From Adiantum capillus-veneris (Eukaryota; Streptophyta; Polypodiopsida; Polypodiales; Pteridaceae), in the NCBI GenBank assembly GCA_014529385.2, contig CM043963.1, forward strand, positions 74,495,412 to 74,559,411: 64,000 bases of DNA. Direction: 5' to 3'. The notes beneath the pieces were generated by a model, which searched no databases, had not been told where the DNA came from, and saw only the letters and a program-made list of their open reading frames with translations. Below are positions 1 through 12,589 of the stretch, one piece after another (within the stretch, counting starts at the first letter, position 1; the number at the start of each line of letters is the position of its first letter). A program made the translations under genes and the position numbers.

Positions 1-2750
1 GATAATATTACCATGTCGTAGTACCTTGTCTTCATGCCGAAGGATAGCTTCAGGTTGTAGCACCTCTTCTTGGTCTTCAACTTCGGGAGGGTCTTCAATA
101 ATTGGTTCACTTGGTGGCTCTCCCTTGTAGGGCTTAAGTTGGCTCACATGAAAGGCATTGTGTATGAGCCAATGGTTGGGCAACTTGAGTTGATAAGCCA
201 TCTCATTGATGGTTTTCAAGATTTGGAAAGGACCATAATATCTTTTTGCTAACTTAGCATAATACTTTTGATGGCCCATTGTTTGCTTTAATTGAGCCTT
301 AGGAAATTTCAGTAAGACCCAATCATTTTCTTTGAATGTTAAGACCCTTATGTGCTTGTCAACATCAGCTTTTTGCCTTTGTTGAGAGATGGATATAGCC
401 TTCTTAATCTTTTGAAAAGGTTCTTGTAGGTCACGGCTATACTCATTGGTGGCAAAGATCTTCCGATGTACTTTGAGTAGCAAGGAGCTTTTAGATCTTC
501 CCTCAATGATCTCAAAAGGTGCTTTTCCCGTAGAAGTATGTATAGTATTATTATAGGCATACTCTAGAAGTGGTAAGTACTTTTTCAATTGTGAGCGTTG
601 ATCTACTTCAGTGACATAAGTCTTGAGTAGATCGAGTATCGTAAGATTGCCTATCTCACTTCGGCCATCCGTTTGTGGGTGATAGACCAAAGAGAAATTC
701 AATCTTGTTCCTAGATTTTCGAAGAGACCTCTTCAAAAATTACTGGTCATTCTAGGATCTCTATCTGACACAATGGATATTGGTGATCCATGGTGTTTGA
801 AAATCTGTGATATGAAGAGAGTTGCCATTTGGTGTGCCTTAATAGTCTTTTTGACAGGAATAAAGTGTGCTTGTTTGCTAAACCTGTCGACTATTGTCCA
901 TATTTTCGTATTCCCATGGATAGAATTGGGTAATCCAAAGATGAAATCCATGGATATACTCTTCCATGGTGAATTTGGAATAGGCAATGGCTGGAGTAAA
1001 CCAGGTTGCTTCCCTCTATCATATTTGGTCTTTTGGCATACTACGCATTTTGAAACATACTCTTGTATGTCCACTTTCACGATAGGTTGATAGAAATATG
1101 TCTCTACTCCTCAAAGAGTAGGTTGAATACCTCTATGCCCCGCATAGGAAGGAGCGTGGGATTCATACATACCTTTCTCACGAAGGGAATGGGTAACACA
1201 TAGCCTATTGCTGTTGAGAAGATAACCATCCTGCAAGGTGAATGGTTCCTCTTTCTTCCCCAGAGAAAGGGTTGACATTATGTCTTTAAAGTCAGGGTCA
1301 GTAGCATACTCATCTATCATAGAAGATAGACCATTGTGAGTAGCTATAGACACCGCATTAACTTTTGGTCGTCGTGAAAGTGCATCAGCCACTTGATTGT
1401 GTTTACAGTCAATAAGAGCAATATGAAAATTAAATTGCGAAAGAAAATTTGCCTCATTTGTTTGTCAAAGAGCTTGGTTTGCGTCATGAAATACTTGAGA
1501 CTTTGGTGATCAATTCGTAGAATGAATGGAGTCCCCAATAAGTAGTGCTTCTATGTGTCTAGGGCATGTAAAACATCTGAAAGCTCTTTCTCATAAATGC
1601 CCAAGACTCATTCATCAGTATTGAGCCTTTGGCTCTCATATGCTATGGCATGCCCTTCTTGAAGCAAAACTGCTCCAAGGAAATCACCACAAGCATCACA
1701 TTGGACCTCAAATGGTTTTGAGAGATCTGGAAGCATGAGGACTGGTTGGGAGATAAGATTCTCCTTAAGCTCATCAAAAGCATTTTTCTCTTTAGCAGTC
1801 CATACATACTTAATGTTCTTCTTAGTTAAGTCATGTAGTGGTCCTGCTATTTGAGAGAATTTTGCTATGAAGCTCTATAGTATGTGCACATACCAATAAA
1901 GCTTCTTAGCTCATGTAGATTCCTTGGATTAGGCCATGCTTTGATTACCTCTAACTTTGATGGATCCATGCGGATATCATCTTGAGAGATAATATGACCT
2001 AGGCATTGAATCTCTTGAAGGAAGAATTTGCTTTTCTTTTGGTTGAGAAAAAGCTTGTTCTCCCTCAATGCTTGAAAAATCACTTGGAGATGTTGCTTAT
2101 GTTCCTCCAAAGACTTGGAGTAGACGATGATATCATCAAAGAACACGAGTCTAGTGAATTTGCGATAAGGTCTAAAATTTTCTCCATTTGACGATTGAAC
2201 ATAGCTGGTGCATTAGTCAAACCAAAAGGCATCACTAATATTCACAAAAACCAAATGTTGTGCAAAACGCGGTCTTTAGGATATCTTCATCCATTATCCT
2301 TATTTGATGATATCCACTTTTAAGGTCAATCCTACTGAAGTAGGTAGAGCCTTGTAGCTTATCAAACAGATCTTCTATCGGAGGCACGGGAGATTTGTTT
2401 TTGATAGTGATATGGTTTAGTGCTCAATAGTCCACACACATACGGTATGTACCATTTTTCTTTTGCACTAAAAGGACTGGAGAACAAAAGGGAGAGGAAC
2501 TAGGCCTCACCATCCCTTTGTCTACCAATTCCTGTACTTGCTTCATGATCTCCTCTTGTTGATCTTGAGAGACTCAATAAGGAGGCTTGTTAGGCGGTGA
2601 GCTTCCTGGAAGGAGCTCAATATGATGGTCATCATCCCCTCGTTTTGGAGGTAAGTCCATAGGGATATCATCGATGAACAGATCTTGGAATCCTTTTAGA
2701 AAACTAGACAAGTCTAACTCTTCTTGATTCCTACCATTCACATTTGATGA
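1..2750 (-). pseudogene. Gyp-A copy 1 pol: RT, RNase H, integrase and chromodomain start (broken)
   Basis: The minus strand encodes, in pieces in different frames, the RT region (FFDDIIVYSK, the YxDD-type active site, near 2110-2146), RNase H (RIDHQSLKYF near 1480-1510, then MADALSRR near 1370-1392), the integrase zinc-binding arm (HRGIQPTL near 1111-1140 and CVVCQKTKYDRGKQPG near 1020-1050), the integrase core start (SMDFIFGLP, IVDRFSKQAHFIP, SDRD) at 733-1080, and the integrase C-terminal module at 60-360 (ENDWVLLKF, YYGPFQIL, FHVSQLKPY). The frame at 1-60 reads PEAILRHEDKVLRHGN, which matches the start of a gypsy chromodomain. At least five frame changes or stops separate these blocks, so no full polyprotein is possible. 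Family assignment is firm and function is lost. Confidence 0.88.
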
Positions 2751-2754
2751 AACA

Positions 2755-4642
2755 TTAGGATTTTTTTTGAGACTCTTTGATGAAAATCATGTACACAGAA
2801 ACTGAGCTCTTCATTGATTTATCAAAAGCAAGAGAATTTACAAGTGGAATGGTGCAACCACGCTCACTAGCATCTATATACATATTCTTTCCCCTGTAGG
2901 TGAAATAGATTGTTCTTTCAGGGAACTTCATATTGGCAGCCATGCGATCAAACCATGAAGCCCCCAAGATAGCATCCTCATTGTTCGAGAGGAGAGATGA
3001 AAAAGTCTTCTTTGTTGACATAGCTTTGGACATGAAGCCTCAACTTCCCAATGAAGGGAGTAATGAAGGCTTGCTGTCCCTTGAAAGCTCTGTCAGCCAT
3101 TACCATATCTCCCATCTCGAAATCTTGAATGCCCAACTTGGTGGCCAACTCCATTGATATGAAGTTGTGAGTAGATCCAGGGTCAAACAAGATGAAGGCA
3201 TCATGCTCTCTTACCTTTCCCCAAGCATAGGAAAGTGATGATCCTTTGCAATGAGCATCCTCTTTTGGAGCTTTGATGGTGGAAGCCCTAGGAGTCTCAT
3301 TGCGAGCATTCTTTTTGGGACAAGAACGATAGCCATGTCCTTGCTCCCCACACTTGAAACACTTATGGTCCTTGCGAAAAGCTTCAATCTCTTCATGAGA
3401 GATTTTGTTTTTACCTTTGTAAACTCCCTTCTCCTTGGACCGATTGTTGTTGTTGTTGGAAGTGTCTTGGGAAGAATTTTGAGCATTGGTCTTTCCCTTT
3501 GCATCATATTTTTGTCTTTGTTTTCCATGGGCTTGCCATTCCATCGAGACCCTTGATGGAAATTGATGCGTGAAGTAACCATGGTGTGATGTATTACTTC
3601 GCTAAGAGAACCAGGCCGTTGAGAGTTGATGTATTCGGCCATCTCTTCAAGTAATCCTGCACAGAATTGCTATCTTTGCTCGACAAAGTCTATCTTTTGA
3701 AAGACAGTAGCCTTCAGATGTAAATCCCAAAACTTGTCTACATACTTGTGGATAGACTCATGAGAGAGAAGCTTTAGATTGCGCCATTCGGTAAGCACTT
3801 TGTCCTTTGCATCGCTTGCAAGAAATTGCTTCATGATGGAAACTCGTAGAGTTTTCCATGTCTTTGGGGCTTCGCCGTTGCCACGAAGGCTGGCCCACCA
3901 TTGACGAGATGATTTTTGGAAGTGCATAGCTGCATGGCGTAGCTTGGAGGACGTGAAGCCCTCGTCTCCAAAGGCCACATCAAATTGATGGATGAAGGCC
4001 AACACTTTGTCGGTAGCACCAAAGGTGCCATCATAGGTGAGAAAAGAGATACTCTTTCCTCCCTCCTTGAAATTTTTTAGCTTTTGTGACCTTCGCCATG
4101 CAGGGAATGTTTTGCAATGTCCTCCCCTCTTGTATTCTCTGGGAGAATAGCCATAGCTTTCATCGGAAGAGGAGGAAGGTGAAGAAGAAGGAGAAGAGGG
4201 CGACCTATTCCTGGCCCTTTTCTTCCTTTGTTTCCTCTCTTCTCTTTCGAAATGACTAGGAGAAGGACCGTGTGTTGATCTTTTCCTCTTGGGAGGAGTG
4301 GGCGATCGTCTAGACCGCCGTCTTTGTGGAGCCACATCTTCAGAGGAACTTATGTTATATTGCTTTCTTGCTCTTTGGATTCCTCCTCTCAATTGGGAGA
4401 GAGCCTTCTTTTGGGGGTCTCTTCAAGAGGCCTCCTAAGCTCTCTCTCCTCTTGGAGAGGAAGGGAAATCCCATAAGCACAAAGTTGTGTGTAACTTCGG
4501 CTTGCAAGGCAGGGTTGCCCATAGCTTGCCGCAACCTAGTAATGAGATAATTCACAAACATGCGAGCATCATCAGTAGCACCTTCATGTGCAAAATCAAC
4601 GCCATAAATGTTCATTCTACTCTCTTGGTTATTGTCAGCCAT
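2755..4642 (-). pseudogene. Gyp-A copy 1 gag and protease (broken)
   Basis: Translation starts near 4642 with MADNNQESRMN. The N-terminal part (4355-4642) and the gag body (3670-4392, with a Ser/Arg/Lys-rich stretch and a retrotransposon gag-like block ending in LLSHESIHKYVDKFWDL) overlap in different frames, so a frameshift lies near 4370. The piece at 2978-3544 carries a CCHC zinc knuckle (CFKCGEQGHGYRSC) followed by the protease motif FDPGSTHNFIS; DPG in place of D-S/T-G is common in plant chromoviruses. The remainder of the protease is at 2755-3033 (ILGASWFDRM). Gag would package RNA and the protease would process the polyprotein. The frame changes make this copy non-functional. Confidence 0.85.
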
Positions 4643-5044
4643 GTTAACAAATTTTTATGTGTATACTTAGTGTATGCTTTGGCAATTCAAAACTTTAGTT
4701 GCCACTCCTCTTAGCCTTTGAAAATTGGCTCTTAAGTATCTACACCCATGGCTCGAAGTGGTTAATTATAGAGAGTAGTGAAGTAAGTCTAGCATAGCAA
4801 AGTTGCCAAGGGCTACCTCCTTTTGGACTTCTTATGGCTCAATAATAGTAAAACCGTAGGCAAGTCTAGAAAGACTCCATTATTAAGTCCAAAGCTCCCG
4901 AGGTGTGCACTATATCCCACATAGTGGGCTCAAAAAAACCGATAATAGATCCCAGTTTCACTTACCTTAATATAATTAACAACATCAACCATTTATAGGC
5001 TACTTAAGGACCTCTCTTCTTAAGCAAGAAAAGAGAAACCAGAT

Positions 5045-5056
5045 ACTCTGATACCA
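5045..5056 (-). other. Primer binding site, initiator tRNA-Met type (Gyp-A copy 1)
   Basis: The minus strand reads TGGTATCAGAGT, matching the classic TGGTATCAGAGC primer site except for the last base. It lies one base inside the LTR edge at 5058, where a 5' LTR requires it. This fixes both the orientation and the LTR boundary. Confidence 0.85.
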
Positions 5057-5057
5057 A

Positions 5058-6315
<1,258 letters not shown>

Positions 6316-6541
6316 CTTACCTTTGGAGGCTTTAATGAAGCCAACCCAAAGGTCTTTTGCTGCATTGGTTAGCCTTCCTCTTTGATTGACCATTTCTCAT
6401 TTGGACCTCTTTTCTATTGGCCCCGTGTTGAAATAGATCTATAAGCACATCTATATCTTACCCCTTGTTCCCATTTATTCTCGCACATTAAGTGATGAGT
6501 TTAATATGCAAAAATCACTTGGGTTGGTTAGATATTAGTTT
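6316..6541. other. Unassigned spacer between two Gyp-A pieces
   Basis: No gene is seen. The ten bases attggccccg occur at 6416-6425 and again at 6549-6558, bracketing about 123 bp, which could be a target duplication of an unrecognised small insertion. Confidence 0.5.
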
Positions 6542-8217
6542 TTATGACATTGGCCCCGCATAGGGAGGAGCATGGGATTCATAGATGGCTTTCTCACGAA
6601 GGGAGTGGGTAACACATAGCCTATTGCCATGGAGAAGATAACCATCCTGCAAGGTGAATGGTTCTTCTTTCTTCCCCAATGCAAAGGATAACATTATGTC
6701 TTTAAAGTCAGGGTCAATAGCATACTCATCTGTCATAAAAGATAGATCATTGTGAGTTCCTATAGACACCGCATTGATTCTTGGTCATTCTGAAAGTGCA
6801 TCATCCACTTGATTATGCTTAACAATGTGAGCAATATGAAAATAAAATTGCGAAAGAAAAATTACCCACCTCATTTGTTTGTCGAAAATCTTGGTTTGCG
6901 TCATGAAGTACTTGAGACTTTGGTGGTCTGTTCGCAAAATAAATGGAGTCTCCAATAGATAGTTCTTCCATGTGTCTAGGGCATGTAGAACAACTAAAAG
7001 CTCTTTTTCATATATGTCCAAGACTTGTTCATCAATATTGAGCCTTCAGCTCTCATATGCTATGGCATGCCCTTCTTGAAGCAAAAATACTCCAAGGCAC
7101 ACCACAAGCGTCACATTGGACCTCGAATGGCTTTGAGAGATCTGGAAGCACAAGCACTAGTTGGGAGGTAAGCTTATCTTTGAGCTTGTCAAAAGCATGT
7201 TGCTCTTTAGCACTCCATGAGTACTTAACGTTCTTCTTTGTTAAATCATGTAATGGTACTGCTATTTGAGAGAATTTGGATATGAAGCGTCTATAGTATG
7301 CACACATACTAATAAAGCTTCTTAGCTCACTTAGATTCCTTGGATTAGGCCATGCTTTTATTACCTCCAACTTTGACGGATCCATACGGATACCATCTTG
7401 AGAGATAATATGACCTAAGTATTGAATCTCTTGAACGAAAAATTTGCTCTTCTTTTGATTGATAAAAATCTTGAAACCCTTAAAGCTTGAAAAATTACCT
7501 GGAGATGTTGCTTGTGCTCCTCCAAGGACTTGGAGTAGATGATGATATCATCAAAGAACACTCCAATGAATTTGCAATAGGTTCTAAAGATTTTCTCCAT
7601 TAAACAAGTGAACGTGGTTGGAGCATTTGTCAAACCAAACGGCATGACAAGATATTCATAAAGACCAAATGTTGTATGGAATGCAATCTTTACAATATCT
7701 TCACTATTCTTATTTGATGATAGCCACTTTTAAGGTCAATACTTTTGAAGTAGGTCAAACCTTGTAGGTTATCAAACATACCTTCAACTCGTAGTACGAG
7801 AAATCTGTTTTTGATAGTGATATGGTTTAGCACTCGATATTCCACACACATGCGGTATGTACCATCTTTCTTTTGCACTAAAAGGACTGGAGAACAAAAG
7901 GGAGAGGAGCTAGGCCTCATGATCTCGTCTTGTTGAGCTTGGGAAACTTCATAAGGAGGCTTGTTAGGCAGTGAGATTCTTGGTAGGAGCTCAATTCGAT
8001 GGTCATCATCCCCTCGTTTTGGAGGTAAGTTCATAGGGATATCATCAATAAAAACATCTTGGAATCCATTTAGAAAAGTAGACAAGTTTAACTCTTCTTG
8101 ATTCCTACCGTTTTCATTTGACACAACATTAGGACTTTTTATGGATTGTTTGACAAAAATCAATTGAAACACACTAAGAAACGCAATCACTACCTTTCCT
8201 ACGAAGCCAATGCTCAC
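6542..8217 (-). pseudogene. Gyp-A copy 1b: internal pol fragment (RT and RNase H)
   Basis: This piece closely resembles the pol of copy 1 and runs the same way. Minus-strand pieces carry the RT core ([24 protein letters not shown] near 7690-7900; GVFFDDIIIYSKS near 7540; MDPSKLEVIKAWPNPRNL near 7385), RNase H (MDIYEKELLVVLHALD and RTDHQSLKYFMTQT at 6785-7021) and the start of the integrase arm (ESHAPPYAG at 6542-6600). Gag, most of integrase and both LTRs are missing. It may be the remnant into which copy 1 inserted, or a separate deletion product. Stops and frameshifts occur throughout. Confidence 0.85.
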
Positions 8218-8339
8218 GAAACATAAGCTAATGTCGTTGAATCGTTACAAAACTCAAGGGCTAACCTCTATACACCTAGAGGACACCATCCTATGGTCTC
8301 TAACCTAACTTACTACCCATAAACACCCGATGCAAAAAT
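8218..8339. other. Unassigned junction sequence
   Basis: No coding similarity is seen. It lies between the Gyp-A fragment and the presumed LTR of the coiled-coil element. Confidence 0.4.
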
Positions 8340-8913
8340 CACGTATAAAGACAGACCAAAATTTACAGGTCACCGATTCTCGACATGCTTAGGTGTAAGG
8401 CGTAGCTCATACTGCCATGGTCGCAATGACATATAGCAATCACTAAACAAATGTACTCTTGGAGAGAAAACTCACCTTGAAGCTCGTGGAAAAGCTCTTT
8501 GCGAAGAGACCGAAACCGCACAAGGTTGGTGTTGAAGTGTAGCTCTTGCCGTTTCTAACACAATGGTGACGTCACCTTCGCAATGTAGCCACCGCAGAGC
8601 GCATAGGGAGAAGAAGAAGGACTCACTCTCTCTCAGCACACAACACACAGCCACGTATACTTAGTGGAGCTCAAAAGCTGATTCACCAAAAAGTTGTATT
8701 AGGTTTACAAAAATTGGCTTTTATAACTTAGCATTGAAGATTCTAACTCACCAAGATTACCTCCTACCATCTACTGTGGGGTTAGAGATTCCACACACTT
8801 ACTAAACTACAATCTAGAAACTCATTCAAGTCCCAAAATAATTACAAAAAGTTTGTCAGAATAAGTATTACAAAAATTGGACTCTTCCAATGTTTTAGCC
8901 GTAGCCGTCAACA
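8340..8913 (-). repeat. Probable 3' LTR of the coiled-coil-coding LTR element
   Basis: On the minus strand the sequence begins TGTTGACGGCTACGG directly after a purine-rich tract, as an LTR should. A TATA-like GTTATAAAAGCC lies about 190 bp in (8716-8727). The stretch ttaggttta...ttggcttttata is shared with the LTR at 41489-42073, which supports the reading. The inner (U3) edge at 8913 is well supported. The far edge is only estimated from the length of that related LTR. Confidence 0.55.
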
Positions 8914-8925
8914 CTTCCCCCCTCC
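8914..8925 (-). other. Polypurine tract of the coiled-coil-coding LTR element
   Basis: The minus strand reads GGAGGGGGGAAG immediately before TGTTGAC. The same arrangement, purine tract then TGTTGAC, is found at 30930-30949 in Gyp-B. Confidence 0.6.
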
Positions 8926-8945
8926 GCATCCATGTCATCCCTGAC

Positions 8946-11900
8946 ATAATGGGTCTTGATCTCCTGATCTTGTAAGAATTCTCAGCCTTGGAGTCAGTGG
9001 AATCCCTGGGGCTTTAGCAGCTTCAAGTATGACTCATACCTTATGTTGCCCAAGGTGTCTGCAGGGCCGAACATTTTGTTGTCGTAAGTAAAGAAGCCGG
9101 TGTAGAAGGCTTCGTCAAAGGCTTGCATGTGGTAGCTTGGTAAGAACATTAGCCTTTGGTAGAACAAATGTAACACCTCCGGGGATTGCTGCTTTGACAA
9201 ATCAAATGTCATTGTGGTGACAGTGTCACTTGTTGACAGTCAGGTTGAGTCCGTAGCTTTGGACGGTGCGAACACTTCAATGCACACCAGGAGGGTCTTG
9301 CTGCATATCTTCCTGATCATCACACACATCAAGTCGGGGGAGCCAATGAAAATCTTAATGGTGCCCTTCAGGGGGTTTCACCATATAAGATACACTTATT
9401 CTCTCTCCTTCCTTGGGTGGTGGCATGGATGGGTAATTGAGCCAGGTGGGATGTTTCTTCAAGATTCTTGTGTGGTTTGCTGAGGTGCATATGCAAGGGA
9501 CTGGGCCAAACAGAGTGTCATTCTTGATGTTTTTGGGAGCTTCCACCAAGTACTTTATAAATCCGGGTTACTTGAGGAGCCACGCTTTTCTCCACTTTGG
9601 TTGGGAGTCCACTATCTTCTTTGCAGTGTCTGAATCTTTGACATCTCCCTCATACACTGGCTGTGTTGCTTCCTCTTTAACTCTTTTCTTTATCACCATA
9701 ACTTCATACTTTAGGAGAGGGTAGGGGAGTGAAGGTTGCATCCATTCCTCCCTGAGTGGATCATTTGCTTCTCCCATTCCAAGGCTGCCTTGTGGTCTTC
9801 ATATGTGGATTGTTCAATCAGAGTTTGAAGGCGTGTCTCCTCCTCTGCAGCTAAAGGTTGTTCTGCTTCTGCCTGTGTATGTACCTGTTCTTCTAGGTGC
9901 TGTAGGTCTTCTGCACCTTCAGGAACCTCTAAGGGCTCATCTCTTGCATTAATGCCGAGGTCACTGGGCCCTGACTCTGTTTCATGTGTCCTTGCTTCAG
10001 GTACTTCTTTTTGTAGTTCTGTTATCTGTTGTTGAGAAAGTCTATCTTTTTTTGCAGCTTCTTCTGCTTGATCTACCAATAGCTCTTGCAAAATTCCTAA
10101 CTGGAGTTGGAGCTGTTTTTTTTCTTTGCAAAGTTCTTGGTGTTGAGCCATCATTCTCTCCTCTGCGGCTAGGGATCCTTTTGCCATATGCATTCTCTGT
10201 CTTTGTTCTAGCCGCAATTCCTTTTGTAGAGCAGTGATTTATGCTTCCAAAGCTTGTATAACTTGGCTATCTGCTCTTGCAACTGCTCATGCAGCCCTCA
10301 TGTTGCTCTGAGTCTCTGGATTGTCAAGTCGTGGAGCTCAAATTTGGCTTTTAGCTCCAACACTTCATCCTTTGCTACTTCCAGCTCATCCTCCACTCTT
10401 TATTTTTCTTCTTGAAGACTCTTTACTTCACGCGAAACCTTCACCATTTGTAGTGTTAGAGTGTCTCGTTTACTTTCGGCCTCTCTTAGTGTCTTACTAA
10501 GAGTCTCAAGCTCTTGTTCTGCTTCCTCAGCTTTATGGGTCGTCATTTGGATCGCGTTTGTGAGGTGTGTCGTGTTCTATTTGCATATTGGCTTCCCTGG
10601 TACGTAGCATACTGTTCTCTTCAGCCAGTGTTAGAGACCGCGTTCTAATTCTGTCTAGTACTTGTTATGCGGCTCTCACATCCTCTTCATTTGTTGTAAC
10701 CAGGCTTCTTGTTGATGGTCTAGGGATTGGGCCTGAAAAGGGAACTTGGTGTCCCATAATCAACATTACTCCTACTAGAGGGGTTCTCCACGGGCTGGTC
10801 AAAGGTTTCCGTTGTGGTTCATGCGGGATTTGGACCAACCCTAGTACTCCAAGCTGTGGGGATTGCCTTTCTTGTGCTCTCCTCTATGTTTCTTGGTCTT
10901 CTTGTGGTTCTTTTGATCTATCAGCTCTCACCTATTCTTTAGGAATCTCCTCCCTTTCTTGCTCTTGCTTGGCAAGCCATGGTGGGGTTGGAGTGCCATA
11001 GGCCACCTCAGAAGCCTCTGCCAATGTGTATCCTGCTTGAAGGAGGTCTTCATAAATGGTCCTTTCTTCTTTTTCCTTGTCTTTTGGTGATGGTGCTGCC
11101 TCTTCAGTATTTTCTAGTGAGTGTTGTGGTTGGGATGTAGAGGGCTTTGGACTTGGAGGATGAGTAGAGGATCCTGGTGGTGAAGGTGGCGGAGTTTCAC
11201 TTTTTGTTTGCTCACCTTCATTGCCTTTCTTGAAGGGAGCCTCTAGCATTTGTTTCAGCTGCCTCTTGATATCTTGTACCTCCTCCATTGTGAAGGGGTC
11301 TAAGTTATGTTGTTTGATCACCTTTTCAGATTCTTCATAGGCTCAGATGTAATGATCAAACCGATCCTCTAGCGGTCTTGAGGAGCTTCAAAGTCTCCTT
11401 TGAGTGGCCATTCTGCCTTTAATTGCTCGATCAACCTCTCGATCCGAGTGGCCTTTTGTATATGTGTCTCTTTGGGCCTTGATTCTTTTGTCATCACCAT
11501 CTTACCCTTCTTTCATGGGGGCTCCTCAGACTCTTCCTCTTATACAGTCTCTAGCCTCCTCCAAACCCGATTGGTGGTTCCACTGCTATTTGTGGTTCAT
11601 CTTCTATGTCTTGCTTTAACTTCAACCACTCATTCTGGGTTGGTGGGGTAGGCCACTGTCCTCTTGTACTGATAGCTTCATATGCAGTCTTTGTCAATGT
11701 TTCTCTACCTCCAATGTACTTATGCTTTTTTGTACCCATGCCGACCACTTGCTCATGCAGATATTGGGCGTAATTTACCTCTTTGGGCACACTGCTTCTC
11801 AATGCCCAAGTGATTGTAATGGCCATTGCATGTGGAGGCATTGTGTACTTTTGTGGCCGCTTGCTGCAAACATGGAAATATTGGTTGTAAAGCTTGCAGA

Positions 11901-12531
11901 TCTTTGTAGCCCTCGGGTCTACCAGGTCTTGGAATGTCTAATTAGGTTTCTTGTGAGAGTAGATCTTTACTTCATCTCTTCTCACTCTAACAAATCTACC
12001 CTTATTATGGAACCCTAATGAATTTGCTATGATTTGAGGTGTAATCACCACCTCTGTCTTCTGTCCATCCAAAGCAGTAATCAATGTCTTGCCATCTTTC
12101 TGGATTGAGCTGGCTATCTCATAGACTCTTTGCACATCTACACCCACTGGTGGTCTAGATGTGAAGAAGTTGTACAAATCTCCTCTTTCTAGCTAGGTGA
12201 GTGTTGCTTCTTTGTTTGCATACTCCAAAATTTCTCGTGGATTCATTGGGATATTCACTGTATTCTCTTGAAGATCTCTGGAGGTTCCTTGATACATAGC
12301 CAGTCCTTCTCTTTCTAATGTTATCTCGTCTATCCAAACTTTGATTGGCTTGAGCGTCTCTTCTGGTAGTGTGTAAGGCTCATTGACTGCAATTATGTCC
12401 TTCAAGGACAACCTCTTCTTGCTAATGATCGGGTGGCTTCCATTGATCTTGTAGATTCTCCAAGTATAAAAATTAGCATAATTCTCCAGATCTGGTGTTA
12501 TTGCAGTTTCTAGCTTTCCAAATAACTTCAA
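8946..12531 (-). pseudogene. Long coiled-coil protein of unknown function in an LTR element without pol
   Basis: I do not recognise the family. Minus-strand pieces line up as one protein of roughly 1,100 residues or more, broken by several stops and frame changes. The N-terminal globular part (about 11550-12531) contains ENYANFYTWRIYKINGSH, MYNFFTSRPPVGVDVQRV and MPPHAMAITITWALRSSV. A Pro/Ser/Thr-rich linker follows (10932-11321). Next is a long heptad-rich coiled coil (about 9780-10560), including EQELETLSKTLREAESKRD and LQLQLGILQELLVDQAEEA. The C-terminal part (8994-9777) contains DTLFGPVPCICTSANHTRI and HPTWLNYPS. No reverse transcriptase, integrase or zinc knuckle is visible. The 3' polypurine tract and LTR-like end suggest a non-autonomous LTR element with its own structural protein. 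A diverged gag-like role is a guess. Confidence 0.5.
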
Positions 12532-12589
12532 AATTGAAACACAAGCAAATTACAGCCTAAGGGTGCTATGCATGTGGAAAAAAGTGCAT

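Noticed and set aside
8472-8654. Minus-strand 60-codon frame in the presumed LTR
   Set aside because: Short, no homology, and lies in the R/U5-like part of an LTR.
10567-11001. Plus-strand 144-codon frame rich in Ser/Cys
   Set aside because: Antisense to the coiled-coil protein, whose strand shows the heptad pattern.
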